The notes under the pieces: model-generated
Databases searched by the model: none
Told to the model about the DNA's origin: nothing
Seen by the model: the letters and a program-made list of their open reading frames with translations, nothing else
NCBI GenBank assembly: GCA_032622095.1
Contig: CP136063.1
Coordinates: 75,183,980-75,247,979 of the forward strand
DNA from: Siphonodentalium dalli
Lineage: Eukaryota; Mollusca; Scaphopoda; Gadilida; Siphonodentaliidae
Direction: 5' to 3'
Length of the DNA: 64,000 bases
Made by a program: the position numbers and the translations under genes
Shown here: positions 1 through 10,795 of the stretch, piece by piece
How positions within the stretch are numbered: the stretch's first letter is position 1
How the letters are laid out: each line of letters starts with the position of its first letter

Positions 1-1392
1 CAAATGTGTCATGTCCATTGAATTTGAGGTTTCGTGCAGTACCGATCAGATCAGGTAAACAGTGGTAATGTATGTGTCGCTGGATACATCGTGTCATTAC
101 AGATAGGAATACCCACTCGAATGGTGTATACATATACAGGATCTCCACCGGGAGTGCCCAACTTAACATCTCTGCACCACCTCCCTCAACAAGACCCAAA
201 AGTCCTGCACGTTTCATTTGCAGCACGCTTCCTTGGGTTGGAATTTTCCAACTGGATCCTCAAAAGTTCCAGCTGTTGGACATTTCCATTTTATTATATG
301 ATCATAAGTTTCTTTCCCCAATTCCCTAAACGTAAAGAAAACAAATGTGATATCTAACGATGTTCACCTCATTAATGTAACAACAGGTTAATAACAGTTC
401 TGAGTGACGTCAGATACTTCAGAGGTGAACATAAATTATTATCAGACCTGGAAATAGATCAGGTTTTACCAGCGACGTTCAACGTCACAACGTCTTGTCC
501 AATCAAAGTGTGTTTCATATAATAAATGCCGTAGGCCGATGTGAATGTTGACTTCCAAGGGCTGACAATTCCTCGTGTCAACCAAGAAACAATGCGATAA
601 CTGTTTAATGTTACCCTCTATTCTGTGGTTGGAGAATTTCGAATCGATTGCCATTTCAGTATACAAGAATATGATATGCTGGGACCAGTTTACCAGAAGA
701 ATTTCAACTTTATTCCATCTTTAATTCCCAACTGATGCTGTGCCAGACACGATCTTTCCAATTGTTGAACAAGTTTACGCAGGTAGGGGGTGAGACACTC
801 CCTCCAACCCACCATGTCGCTACCAATCCCACGTCTCTGACCCCTTCCGATCCATGAATTCGATTTCCTGTGTCACGCCTATATAAAACACGCGGAAGTT
901 CCCATATCCGTGAAAGGAATGAGTTCCTCGGCGGTGTTGTCTCTTACGAGCCCCCCGGAGAAATCGTTCTCCCCCAGGGGAGACATCATAGGCATTAATT
1001 TCAGGGTCAATTTCATTCTTCCACGCACATTTAATTTTTCATATTATATCATATACTCACCGTCATTCTCCTCTGTTGAGTCGATACTTAATCTTTTGAT
1101 CGTATGGGTCAGATGCTAATGTGAGTTGGCGCATCGATATCGAGAACAATGGCGCATGCGCATGATAGCTAGGAACCACCTTCGTGGGAATATGGCGATT
1201 AACTATTTAAAGTGCCCCCAAGGTGTTCGCTGTGGGTAAACCATTATTAGCAAGAATTTAGAACATGAAAAAAGAACCAATTTGTTCTCACTTCCATTAT
1301 CAATAATCCTCCTGTGACGAGATTATGAATCCATACGGGGTGCTGTGTATTTCCTCATTAATTAACATATGGTTAGAAGGAACTGCGTGTTC
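1..1392. other. intergenic, no recognisable gene
   Basis: No convincing coding region or RNA gene. A diverged fragment at about 150-300 carries the TTCCAACTG/GTTGGA wording of the dispersed repeat at 3175 and 17735. A weak 9-bp inverted pair (GTTCACCTC / GAGGTGAAC) lies at 361-369 and 422-430. The remainder is unassigned. Confidence 0.5.
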
Positions 1393-1842
1393 CCATTGGC
1401 TTCGGTTTTAAACTGTAAGAAAAAATATAAAAAAAGAATTTAAAGAATTAATGATAAAAAAATTCTAAAGATTGCTAAAGAATATAAGAAAAAAATGATA
1501 AAATTGTTGAAGAATATAAGAAAAAATTATAAAAATTGTTATAGAATGTAAGAACAAATTATAAAAATTCTAAAATTGTTAAAGAATATAAGAACAAAAT
1601 TAAAAAAAAATGTTATAGAATGTAAGAACAAATTATAAAAATGATAAAATTGTTAAAGAATATCCGAAAAAAATCTAAAAATTGTTATAGAATGTAAGAA
1701 AAAATTCTAAAATATGATAAAAATTGTTAAAGAATGTAAAAAAAAAAAATTTTAAATGAAACAATTGTTAAAGAATATAAGAAAAATTAATATAAAATAA
1801 TAATAAATTGTTACGCCAATTCATTCTCTTATGTATGCGATC
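1393..1842. repeat. AT-rich minisatellite flanked by relics of the double-hairpin core
   Basis: Roughly twelve degenerate units of about 30 bp, each built on TTGTTAAAGAATATAAGAAA followed by A/T runs. The same wording forms the spacer of the double-hairpin cores at 4327, 10414 and elsewhere. The left edge (1394-1402) reads CATTGGCTT and the right edge (1813-1840) reads as a diverged half hairpin ending ATGTATGCGA. The tract is therefore best read as an old core whose spacer expanded and whose hairpins decayed. The family match is seen directly; the expansion is inferred. Confidence 0.65.
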
Positions 1843-3174
1843 CTTTCTATATTAAATACTCGTTGACAAGTAGTTATCCATAAGGAAATGTGCAGATAAT
1901 ACGTTCAACAAACTAGGTCGTTTGATGAACTTATTATCTGAATATTTCCCTCCAATAAATAGGACTCCTTCTGTACTTGTATTATCTGTCTTCCGCGTTT
2001 CCCCCTGAAAACCACCGCCTACAGATGAATAATAGACCGTTCCAATGAATGTCTCTATATAATCCATTTATGCATTTAACACAGAAAGGGTTAAATCGCT
2101 ACAAACGTTTCTCAGTCTACCATACATCATATTTGTTGGTCGATTACCGGTGGGAACCTATACCAGCAGCAGTAGACTCGGGAGCCACGATATCTCCACC
2201 GCCTGGTGCTCCTTGAATTAAAATCGATCTGGTTTGATAAACAGCACTCGCAAGGCGTTCACTTTGGGTACACGTGGAAAAGTATGAAAACCCATCATGA
2301 TATCAAGAAGAACTTAAAAATATTTATAAAGGTGTTACAATCTTATTTATATTACAAATAGATTGCCGGTTCGCGTACATGTAGGCATGTAGATCACTAA
2401 GATCAAATAAAGGAAAGGTTGTACCTGGGACTAATATATTAGTCCCAAGTTGTACAATAAAAAAACGTGAAAGCAAAAAAACGGATTTTCAACTAAATAT
2501 TTTAAATACAATTTGAGTTCTGTAATAATATGGCTGTAAAAGTTTATGTTTACACAAAAATTGTTTCCCCATGAAAATTCTCGTTATTGAACAGTTATTA
2601 CGGATGAAAATAAGAATGAACCCTGTCTATTTGATAAAAAATCACATTCAAAAGTTACTGTGGATTATCGCGGTATTACAGACCTCTATGAAGTTTTTAT
2701 ATATACCAACTTCCAATGCCTTGAATCCCTTGAACGCAGTCGTTGATAGCAATGGAAGCATAGAAACTGTAAGGACGACGTGGCGACATGACGCGTGGTA
2801 TCTATCCCATCATCATCCAACCTTTGTCAAATTTCATGCCTGACACAATATTAGTTGTCAATGCTTGATTCTCTCATCTAAATTATGTATTACATAAAAG
2901 ATACTGAGATATATAACTAGAGGTATATATACAATAGACATATAACAATATATATAATAGATATGTACATACGGTTCCGGGTCGATGGCCAGTTGTAATT
3001 CGATGAATATATTCGCAATTTAATTCTGGCACCGCTACTAGCTTATTATCGTCCGAAGTATTTTGTATGGAAAATTTACATCACATGTAAATTCAAACTT
3101 TTCTCATTGTTTTATTTTCCACCTGTAATTAGTGGGGAATTTGTTGTTTTTAGACCAACAGTAGGATATGTTTC
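1843..3174. other. intergenic, little structure
   Basis: No gene recognised. A perfect 22-bp palindrome with core GGGACTAATATATTAGTCCC lies at 2426-2447. A segment at about 2190-2275 is a diverged direct copy of 3415-3505; both contain CACCGCCTG, then AATCGATC, then TTTGATAAACA or CTGATAAACAC. Confidence 0.5.
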
Positions 3175-3395
3175 AAAATTTTGGTCTGAAATGGCCATCG
3201 ATCGGAAATTTTGGTATTTCTAACAGTTGGAAAGCTTGAGGTACCAGTTGTTGAGTTCCAAATCAAGAAGGGGGTGCAAATCGAATTCTGCGAACCTGAG
3301 TTTGGTTTGGTTCAATGGGGATGGGATGCATGCAATTGGAAATGTCAAGGTGGACCCCCTGACGCGGGGATCCTCTAGCACCTCCCTTCCTTGCA
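3175..3395 (+). repeat. dispersed repeat A, copy 1
   Basis: Matches the reverse complement of 17735-17965. Shared landmarks in order are GAAATG-CC-TCG, AACAG plus TTGGAAAGC, TTGAGGTA, GCATGCA-TTGGAAAT and CCCCTGACG. Shorter relatives with the same TTGGAAA words occur near 53060-53140 and 59770-59850. No coding potential and no clear ends, so the class is unknown. Confidence 0.55.
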
Positions 3396-3833
3396 CGCAG
3401 TCATTGGCAGCAGTCGAAGCCTCGGGGACCGTGAGATTGGCACCGCCTGATATGCTCTTTGCAATAGAATCGATCCGGCCTGATAAACACCAATCGCATT
3501 TGTAAACATGAGGAATTAATCTTATCAAGGTGTAAGGCGATAGCTCATGAACACCGATCCCCTCTATCTCTCCCGGCCTCCCTTGGGTCTATGGTCTTAT
3601 CCGATCACATGTTTCATCGCATCCAATTTCCCCCGGAGCACTGACAACAATCACAGACCACCAGTGCATCACTGGTCATGCAACATGCCGTACGAGTGGC
3701 TTGCAACGGTTTAAATATAATATACCTTGCTCGTATTTAAATTCGCGCAGTACTTTTTTTCGCGCACCGATTGTTAAAACTGAGTGAAAAATAGTACGAA
3801 TCAAAATAGTTTAGCTAACAAATAGGAAGGGGT

Positions 3834-4270
3834 TTAAACGGACATGGCTCATTCGATCCTTCAAATTTTTGTTCTACATAATTTGAAGCGACGAATACGA
3901 TAGGTCGATAAATAAACGAACTATTGACATACCGGCTGCATATGCTGTGAAACACACTTGCCGAAGTCACAGCCATTTTTCAGCTGTTTTCAACTTTTTG
4001 CCAGAAGTCAAACAAACGCTCTTTCTTGCTACCATACCAGGAAGAGAATATCACGGAACGCTCTATTCTGTTCCATGGCTCTTTTGTGTTTAGGATCCAA
4101 ACACAGTATTCACAGTTGTATTTTTCATTACTTCAATGCGTCTTTTTTGGGATACAGAATGTCGTAGAAAGGTAATTAAGATATTTATCGACCTATTTTG
4201 ATACTGAGAAACATTCAAAAGCGAATAATATTATGTGTATTTTGGAGCGCAAACCGCCATGTGGCTTTAA
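3834..4270 (-). mobile_element. TTAA-flanked non-autonomous element B, copy 1
   Basis: Bounded by TTAA at both ends. Termini are imperfect inverted repeats: TTAAACGGACATGGC at the left and, inverted at the right, TTAAAGCCACATGGC. Full copies lie at 26337-26789 and 62903-63336 and a partial at 30992-31224. TTAA duplication is typical of piggyBac-type transposition, so a piggyBac-like MITE is plausible, but no transposase is present and the terminal repeat is only about 15 bp with mismatches. The family-2 hairpin MITE sits only 10 bp from the right end. Confidence 0.6.
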
Positions 4271-4280
4271 GTATTGATAA

Positions 4281-4741
4281 ATGTGACCCGCCATATCAAA
4301 TCCAGTCGTAAGTCGGGATTTTTTTACCCTGTGCCAATGCATTCTCTTATATATGCGAGTCGACCATAGGTCGCCTCGCATATATAAGAGAATGCATTGG
4401 CCTAACAATTTTTTATCATTTTTTTTAAATGAATGTTTCTTACAATTTTTAGGACATAACATAAAAAACATCCATTACCCTGCAGGGAGCCCCACACATA
4501 TATAGAAGCATATAGAAGAGTGTCGTCTGCTCATGTTTGTCTGGGGCTCTGTATGGGTGAAATTATAAAATTGTTAAAGAATACAAGAACAAATTATTAA
4601 AATTGTAAAAAATTGTTAGGCCAATGCAGTCTCTTATATATGCGAGGCAACCTATGGTCGACTCGCATATATAAGAGAATGCATTGGCACAGGGTAAAAA
4701 AAATCCCGACTTACGACTGGATTTGATATGGCGGGTCACAT
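4281..4741. mobile_element. family-2 MITE carrying the double-hairpin core, copy 1
   Basis: Long near-perfect terminal inverted repeats begin ATGTGACCCGCCATATCAAA and run through AAGTCGGGA into the core CCCTGTGCC. Each arm therefore extends more than 100 bp. Hairpins sit at 4334-4400 and 4621-4687; the second has one substitution (GCAGT for GCATT). The spacer holds an AT-rich stretch plus a 60-bp segment containing GGGAGCCCCACACATATATA and GGGGCTCTGTATGGG. TA-rich flanks suggest a TA target duplication, but the superfamily is undetermined. There is no coding capacity. Confidence 0.8.
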
Positions 4742-5751
4742 ATATATATGTAAACTACGAAGTATAAATTGTTTTGACCGCAGCAATTTATAGCGCTGGT
4801 CGTTGATGTCACTAATATTTATAGTTCGATTTCATGACCTATTATGTCCTATTAAAGGTACACAAACCGATGCCATGGTCCCCGTATCATCAAATTCGAA
4901 CAACAACATTTCTTCAGAAGACTATCATTTAGTTATCAGAATCGATTAATTACCACAAAATAATTCTAACCACTGTCAACTGTGGTATAATATTTACCAA
5001 AACGTGTTATATATCAACATTATTTTTGTTCAACGCAATTTGGTATCAAGAGTATGTCGGCCGGCTCGTCGAATATTTACTATGCCGTCACATATTCCAG
5101 GTGGTGAAAAATAACATATTTCACAAATCGATATTTGATAACTCTGAGCTTTGATGGTTGGGTTTCTCGACTCGAATCAAATATATTTTATCACATAATC
5201 ACATTTTAGCAATGGAAAACGATCTCGAAACGGTTGGGGTTCGAACAAAATTAGTTTTTATTTCCTTATCACAACCAAAGAGGAAGTAAAGACACCTTCA
5301 AGCAGAAATATAGTGACATGTTAAATGTGTCTTTTCATGTGGACAAAATTGTTCAACCACCCTTATCACCAATGTTTATCTCAAAGTCAACACAAAATAT
5401 CCCAGCACAAATTGAATATAGTCTAATTAACATAATAATACAGTTTCGGAATTGAGATTGACGCCATTGCGCTATGCTCTTATGTCACTGCGCGTGCCGA
5501 TAATACACGTGTGTCTTACTAAAAAAATGAGGCCCTTATAGGGGCTAATTGTGTGATAAATTAATTTATTACATGGTCCGACCACTTTTCCATTCATTAA
5601 ACACATTATATAATAATTATATGCAACGGTCATTGCATGCATGGCAGGAAATTGTGCATATTCAAATGTATATTATTATTGCGCAAACGTGATTCGGAAT
5701 CCGGGGGGCAAGGAATGTAGAAGAATGCCGCTCATGTCAGCGAGTGTGGGC
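4742..5751. repeat. dispersed repeat C copy 1 (about 4850-5140), remainder unassigned
   Basis: The stretch 4850-5140 is about 80 percent similar by eye, in direct orientation, to 33603-33880. Shared landmarks are GATGGTCCCC, AGTTATCAGAATC, CACTGTCAACT, GTTCAACG-AATTTGGTATC, GGCTCGTCGAATATTT and GGTGAAAAATAAC. No termini were found. From 5140 to 5751 no feature was recognised. Confidence 0.55.
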
Positions 5752-5815
5752 TAAAATTACGCGGACTTATTGTTTTGTAATATGCATGCATATATGTAGC
5801 AGTTGAAATGGTTTC
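5752..5815 (+). repeat. 64-bp flank duplicate, left copy
   Basis: The stretch AAAATTACGCGGACTTA through GTTGAAATGGTTTC recurs at 6843-6906 with few changes. The two copies bracket a fold-back remnant and a poly-G/C-ended repeat. Confidence 0.7.
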
Positions 5816-6257
5816 AAGTTTTGACAGGGAACCTTATAAAGTCAAAACAAGAACGCGGGGAATATATTTCTTAGTTATTATCTGTTCTTAAGAATGAACT
5901 TCACTGTAGGTAAAGCTCCCAACTCAAACTTGCATGCTTTTCTGTGACTTGTGTGGGCCGATATCACATTAAACATTGAATAATTATACCCAGGATAAAT
6001 GCCATAATTGTCAGTGATGCAAAGTGAAATCGCTAAAAAAAAATCAATTAAATAGTGAAATTTCGAGTTGGGACCTTCACGTACAGTGAATTACATTATT
6101 AAGGAACAGATAATAACTAAGAAATATTTTCCCCGTGGTATTTTTCGACTTTATAAGGCTCCCTGTCAAAACTTCAAAAAGTGCTAAGGATTTGTACTGG
6201 TAGAATATGATCTCTACGGGCGTTAGCCAGAGTAGAGATTCGTAGCATGATCTAAAT
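5816..6257. mobile_element. fold-back element D, left-truncated copy
   Basis: The left arm (5816-5930, TTTTGACAGGGAACCTTATAA onward) and right arm (6060-6240, ending CTCCCTGTCAAAACTTC and GTAGCATGATCT) are inverted copies of each other. They match the fuller element at 31391-31890, whose outermost 70 bp are missing here on the left. No open frame of interest. Confidence 0.6.
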
Positions 6258-6289
6258 TTTACTGTGAAAAAATGGCATTTTCCCAGTCT

Positions 6290-6840
6290 GTTCAAGGGGG
6301 GGGGGGGGGACAAAAACAACTCCGGTTACGTATGCCGGGGTGGGTTGGTGATCCGCAACTCAAAATGTTTTTTCCTGCAAGTCTTTTTGACTGTGTTTGC
6401 AATGAGTTTGGCTAAAAACACCTTAGAATGTCAATATTAATATAAATGAAAAATTTCATGATGATGAGACAAACAGTATAGCCTGTAGCCTATGCTAATG
6501 GATTGAATTTTGACATCCAAGATAGCCGCTGGCAGCCATGTTTTTTTGGCCGAATGACCCCAAAATGACTCGTTCCTATATTTACATGTCAATGTTAACA
6601 TCCATGACAAATAGTATGCACAGAAATTCATATACAGCTGTTTACAGTGAATTTCCCCAGCAAATCTCTGTTTTAGTGCTAAAAGGGAGGTGGGTGTCCA
6701 AAAATGGTCGGGAAAAAACTTCCGAAAACTGAAAATAAAATTGACGCGGGGGTGGGTGGGTCCCAACAAGGGTCGAAAGGAAAAAATCAGCATATACGTG
6801 CCTGAACATTTGTCCGACCCCCCCCCCCCCCGGTATATTG
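6290..6840 (-). repeat. poly-G/C-ended dispersed repeat E, copy 1
   Basis: Begins with a G14 run (6297-6310), ends with a C14 run (about 6819-6832), and matches 59920-60470 in the opposite orientation. Shared landmarks: CAGCATA-ACGTGCCTGAA, GGGTGGGTCCCAACAAGGGTCGA, CAGCTGTTTACAGTG, ATGACAAATAGTATGCACAG, ATGACTCGTTCCTAT, GGCAGCCATGTTTTTTTGGCC and AACTCATTGCAAA. The 148-codon open frame on the minus strand spans it but resembles no protein. Confidence 0.65.
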
Positions 6841-6842
6841 GG

Positions 6843-6906
6843 GTAAAATTACGCGGACTTACTGTTTTGTTATTTGCATGCATGTATAAAGCCGTTGAAA
6901 TGGTTT
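6843..6906 (+). repeat. 64-bp flank duplicate, right copy
   Basis: Near-identical to 5752-5815 (ATTACGCGGACTTACTG, GCATGCATGTATA, GTTGAAATGGTTTC). It marks the right boundary of the inserted or duplicated 1.0-kb segment between them. Confidence 0.7.
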
Positions 6907-7285
6907 CGGTGCATGCTGCTCATTATACTTGTACTCTGATACTTTCATCGACCACACCTGCCAGCTATATGATCGGCGTTCTTGTGCGTGGTATATGCAT
7001 GCAAATCGACATATTAATAGATGAATCTAATTCTATTAATCCGGGAATCGATTTGCCAATCAACAGGTAATGGACATAAATTTATTTACAAAGCGGTCGA
7101 CAGGTAGAACGCATTCCGCGGGGTTTTGAGCCTTCACTCTTTTAGCGCTAATGGATAGATAACGCGGCGGTGAAACGAATTTATCACCCATAACGGCTAT
7201 ATCAATGAACGAGCATGGTTATGTGAATACACTAAACACTTTGACCTATGCATACTATACTAAATACTCATCGCCCTATAGCTCC
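6907..7285. other. intergenic, nothing recognised
   Basis: No open frame, repeat match or structural RNA was recognised. Confidence 0.4.
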
Positions 7286-7458
7286 CGCCGCCTCCCCTGT
7301 CTCTCCCTATCTTTCTCTTTCTCTGTCTCTCTCTCACTCTCTCCCCTCTCTACCCCTTTCTCTCTCCTCTCTCTATCTCGCTCGCCCCAACTCTCCATCC
7401 CTCTCTCTCCCTCTCACTTTCATTCTCTCCCGCTCCATCTCTCACTCTCCCCTCTCTC

Positions 7459-7499
<41 letters not shown>

Positions 7500-7625
7500 C
7501 TCTCTCTATCTCACTCTCTCCCTCTCTCGCCCCCTCTTGCTATCACTCACCCTCTCACTCTTTCCCTTCTCTCTCCCTTTCTCCCCCTATCACTCTCTTT
7601 CCCCTCTCTCTCACGCTCTGAGAAT
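7286..7625. repeat. CT-rich polypyrimidine tract
   Basis: About 340 bp of nearly uninterrupted C/T on this strand. The core is an uninterrupted (CT)n run at about 7464-7496. Overlapping open frames of 138 and 204 codons here are Ser/Leu-rich low complexity and not genes. Such tracts can adopt triplex (H-DNA) structure; whether this one does is inference. Confidence 0.9.
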
Positions 7626-7635
7626 CCATGCAGCT

Positions 7636-7864
7636 TCTCCAAGTATATATATAAAGTACATGACATTGAGTATATATATAAAGTACATGACATTGAGTAT
7701 ATATATAAAGTACTTGACATTGAGTATATATATAAAGTACATGACATTGAGTATATATATAAAGTACATGACATTAAGTATCTATATAAAGTACATGACA
7801 TTGAGTATATATATAAAGTACATGACATTGAGTATATATATAAAGTACATGACATTGAGTGACT
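7636..7864. repeat. 27-bp minisatellite, 8 copies
   Basis: Eight near-identical units of AGTATATATATAAAGTACAT plus GACATTG, with one T-for-A and one small variant. Because 27 is divisible by three, the array stays open in several frames on both strands and produces spurious periodic peptides. Confidence 0.92.
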
Positions 7865-8621
7865 TCCTTGTCGGTGATCGTATTAAAATGTCAGAATGAA
7901 AACGTTGAGATTTATCTGATATTTTGATTTTCCAACCAACATTTATGTGATTATATGCGCAATCTAGACCAATAGCTCGTAATTCTGATGAAGCATAGTC
8001 CTACACATACGGTCGAAGTTGGTATGCCTACTGCCAGTATTACGGTATACAATAAATCTGAACAATAACAGTCGGAAAATAATTTTTTCATTTGAGAATG
8101 TAGAGTGGTCGGGGATGCAGTCATACATTTATATAGATGTACATTGTTGTCCAAAAATATATTTATGAACATCTACTCGTCGACTCCTGAATTCCGCAAT
8201 TGTTTATCCGTTAAATGACAGGTCTCAAACCACATCCATCACAATTTAGTTGAAGTAAGATATCCAGTTGTCAAGAAAATTTGTCGATTTTAATTCCAAC
8301 TGTTTTGGTTGAAAACCTTGATTGCATGGAATGACTGTTTTTGCTTTGGCATTTTATAGCAAGTACGGTGATGGGCTCAGCAGAGTTCGCCTTGAATTTC
8401 TTTGTTCTTGCATGACAGCCGTGGGTTGGGTGGAATGTTCTTGTCTTGACAGGTCTTGACTTGTGTCTTGGGTCTGGGCTTTGTCGGAAGACTTGGCGGG
8501 GGCTTTCACAACGATTTGTTAGTAAAATGGATATAGCTTCGTCTAACTGTTCAGTGTTACTGGTACATGTATGTATAATGTTGATATTAGTTCAAACGCC
8601 TGCATATTTTTATAACTTCAG
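7865..8621. other. intergenic, nothing recognised
   Basis: No gene. A 76-codon open frame at 8446-8676 runs into the next element and has no recognisable features. Confidence 0.4.
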
Positions 8622-9020
8622 TAAGGTACGTTTAAGGAAAGTTTGCCTGGTATTTTTTGCGGCAATTTTGTCATAGAAAAGGATATGGTGCCATAATATG
8701 AACGGTAACATCCGCATGAAATGCACCTTTGCCAAGACCAACGACAATGAAAAGTACACTTGCTGTAGTTCCACATGTAACGGTGCTACTAACATTTGCC
8801 ATCAAATACCTGTCTGACATATTTTTTGCGAGATAATTACATGCTATTTACAGGTAAATTTCGGTATCATCGCCATACAGGTGAAATAGAGTTGTTACTT
8901 CTCACGCAGTTAGTTGTGGTTCATATGAATTTTATAAGCATTTTTGCTTTCGGTTTCTGACAAATTATAGTTTTCCATACCGAAATGCCTGCAAATAAAT
9001 TCCAGACAAGTGTGTTAGTA
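8622..9020. mobile_element. PIF/Harbinger-like MITE, diverged copy
   Basis: Left end TAA then GGTACGTTTA. The body aligns with the clean copy at 10796-11212 through GGTGCCA-AATATGAACGG, GTAACGGTGCTA, ATTTGCC-TCAAATACCTGT, TTGCGAGATAATT and AAATGCCTGCAAAT. The right terminus is decayed. Non-coding. Confidence 0.6.
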
Positions 9021-9197
9021 AGTTAAGTTAATTTGCTTCAAATATTTACCAAGTTATTTAACCTACCACCACCCACAGGTCACCACAAAAACGTGCGATT
9101 AATAGCCCAGGATTATAGATAGCTTTAAATTGACAATTATACATTCCGTAAATAAGTGTACGCTATTTTACACGCGTGGACACTAACGTTAAACAAT

Positions 9198-9818
9198 GGC
9201 TGCGGACACACATACCACAGTAGCGATGGCACAGTAGGTATGACAATTTATTATGGTGGAGTTTGGTGACAAATGGTCGTCATAATTACAATGCAATAGC
9301 TAGCCATGTCGCCCGCTGCATATTCGCACAATGCGTCTACCAAGCTCTACCAGTGTCGCGGTCGTTCTCTCAAGGATTTATCTACCTGAATGTCTTGTCG
9401 CTGTTGATCTTTACTCAACACGCAAACGTCCCAAAATAGAAAACTCAATTGGGGAACTGTCTTAATGCGCATGAAATTAATGTCAGTAGATAAACATGCA
9501 TTGAGATCATATCAATAAAACGTACTACGTGCATGATATGTGAGTGAATGGGGGATTGTCACGGTCAAACACAATTCTGGACGATCGATCGTGCAATTAT
9601 ATATATAATGTAGCAAAACGTACTGAGTATATATAGAGATCAACTTTGGTGAAACGCAATGGGTTAATTGGTCCAGTCGACTCATTATGCTGAAACTCAG
9701 CGGGCAACATGGCTAGCTATGGCATAGTAATGGTGATGACCACTTGTCACCAAACTCCACCATAATAAATTGTTACACCTACTGTGCCATCGCTACAGTG
9801 GTACGTGTCTCCGCAGCC
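9198..9818. mobile_element. long-inverted-repeat element, 118-bp arms
   Basis: Arms at 9198-9315 and about 9701-9818 are inverted copies. Shared words include GGCTGCGGA, GTAGCGATGGCACAGTAGGT, TTTATTATGGTGGAGTTTGG, TGACAA-TGGTC and ATAGCTAGCCATGT. The 385-bp interior is unrelated and has no open frame of note. A non-autonomous long-TIR element is the likely class, but no target duplication could be defined. Confidence 0.65.
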
Positions 9819-10266
9819 GATGTTATCACAGACCCCATATCAATGCAATTCATTGAAGGAGAAGATAGCACTATACAATCTCTTGTGTGTGATTCTTTAT
9901 CACGCAGCGACCGTGTTCCCCAATTAGTGTAATATTGTGTGTGATGTCGCATCCGTCACAAGAATATATGAATACGTTTTGCATCCGTATCGCTTAAAAT
10001 TGAATATATTACGGGATCGAGGCTAATTTTTTGGAACCAATTTTAAAGACATAGTATGGACTAAATTAATTCAATAAAACTGATAAGTTAGTTAACATGC
10101 ACTATATTTCCACTTGAAGAATGTAGGAATAAACTAATATTGTCTAAAATTCCTATCACATCGACTGTACTATTTATATGAACACAACGACTAGTGCAGC
10201 GGCAAAACGCCAAAAGTGATCGGGTACCCCTCCCTAGCCATCGCAGAACAAGTCGAAGCCGATTTT
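9819..10266. other. intergenic with a 5' fragment of TTAA element F
   Basis: The stretch 10042-10092 (TTAAAGACATAGTATGGACT and CTGATAAGTTAGT) matches the first about 50 bp of the TTAA-bounded family at 34128 and 57278. The rest is unassigned. Confidence 0.45.
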
Positions 10267-10666
10267 TTAACCCTTTACCCAACAAACCGGCCAAAACCGG
10301 CCAAATAAAGATTCAACAGCCTAAAATATCTTCGGTCTGTCTCAATAGAACCATACACATATGGATATCATTGGAACCGGCTCCTTGACCACATTGTGAT
10401 AGTTACAGTTATGCCCTGTGCCAATGCATTCTCTTATATATGCGAGTCGACCATATGTCGCCTCGCATATATAAGAGAATGCATTGGCCTAAAAAAATTC
10501 TTTTTTTAACACTTTTTACCATTTTTTCTTACTTTCTTTAACAATTTTATAATTTTTAATGTGTTAAGCCAATGCATTCTCTTATATATGCGAGGCGACC
10601 TATGGTCGACTCGCATATATAAGAGAATGCATTGGCACAGGGCCCTTCTGTTGGGTAAAGGGTTAA
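10267..10666 (+). mobile_element. TTAA-flanked (piggyBac-like) MITE with double-hairpin core, copy 1
   Basis: Perfect TTAA duplications (10267-10270, 10663-10666) bound a 392-bp element with inverted ends CCCTTTACCCAACA / TGTTGGGTAAAGGG. TTAA targets and CCCTTT-type ends are characteristic of piggyBac-like elements; the assignment is by these features only. A unique 140-bp left part contains the ACCGGCCAAA duplication. The core 10414-10642 has hairpins at 10421-10487 and 10569-10635 with an 80-bp AT-rich spacer. No coding capacity. Sister copies: 19603, 29580, 31955, 60832. Confidence 0.88.
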
Positions 10667-10795
10667 AAGGAGAAATATACAATGTTCACGAAAATGATAG
10701 TGAAATATAGCGGAATTGATGGTGGCTATTGTTTCAACTATACGCACAAATGTAAATATTTACTACTTTATTCTGGACGAATTATTGGATGGTAA

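Noticed and set aside
7205-7862. Long open frames (138 and 204 codons) suggesting a repetitive protein
   Set aside because: They lie wholly in the CT tract and the 27-bp minisatellite, remain open in several frames on both strands, and have simple Ser/Leu or Tyr-Ile composition.
10414-10642. Double-hairpin core as a pair of microRNA genes
   Set aside because: The arms are perfect palindromes of mobile-element origin with many identical copies. Small RNAs are possible, but a dedicated microRNA gene cannot be claimed from sequence.
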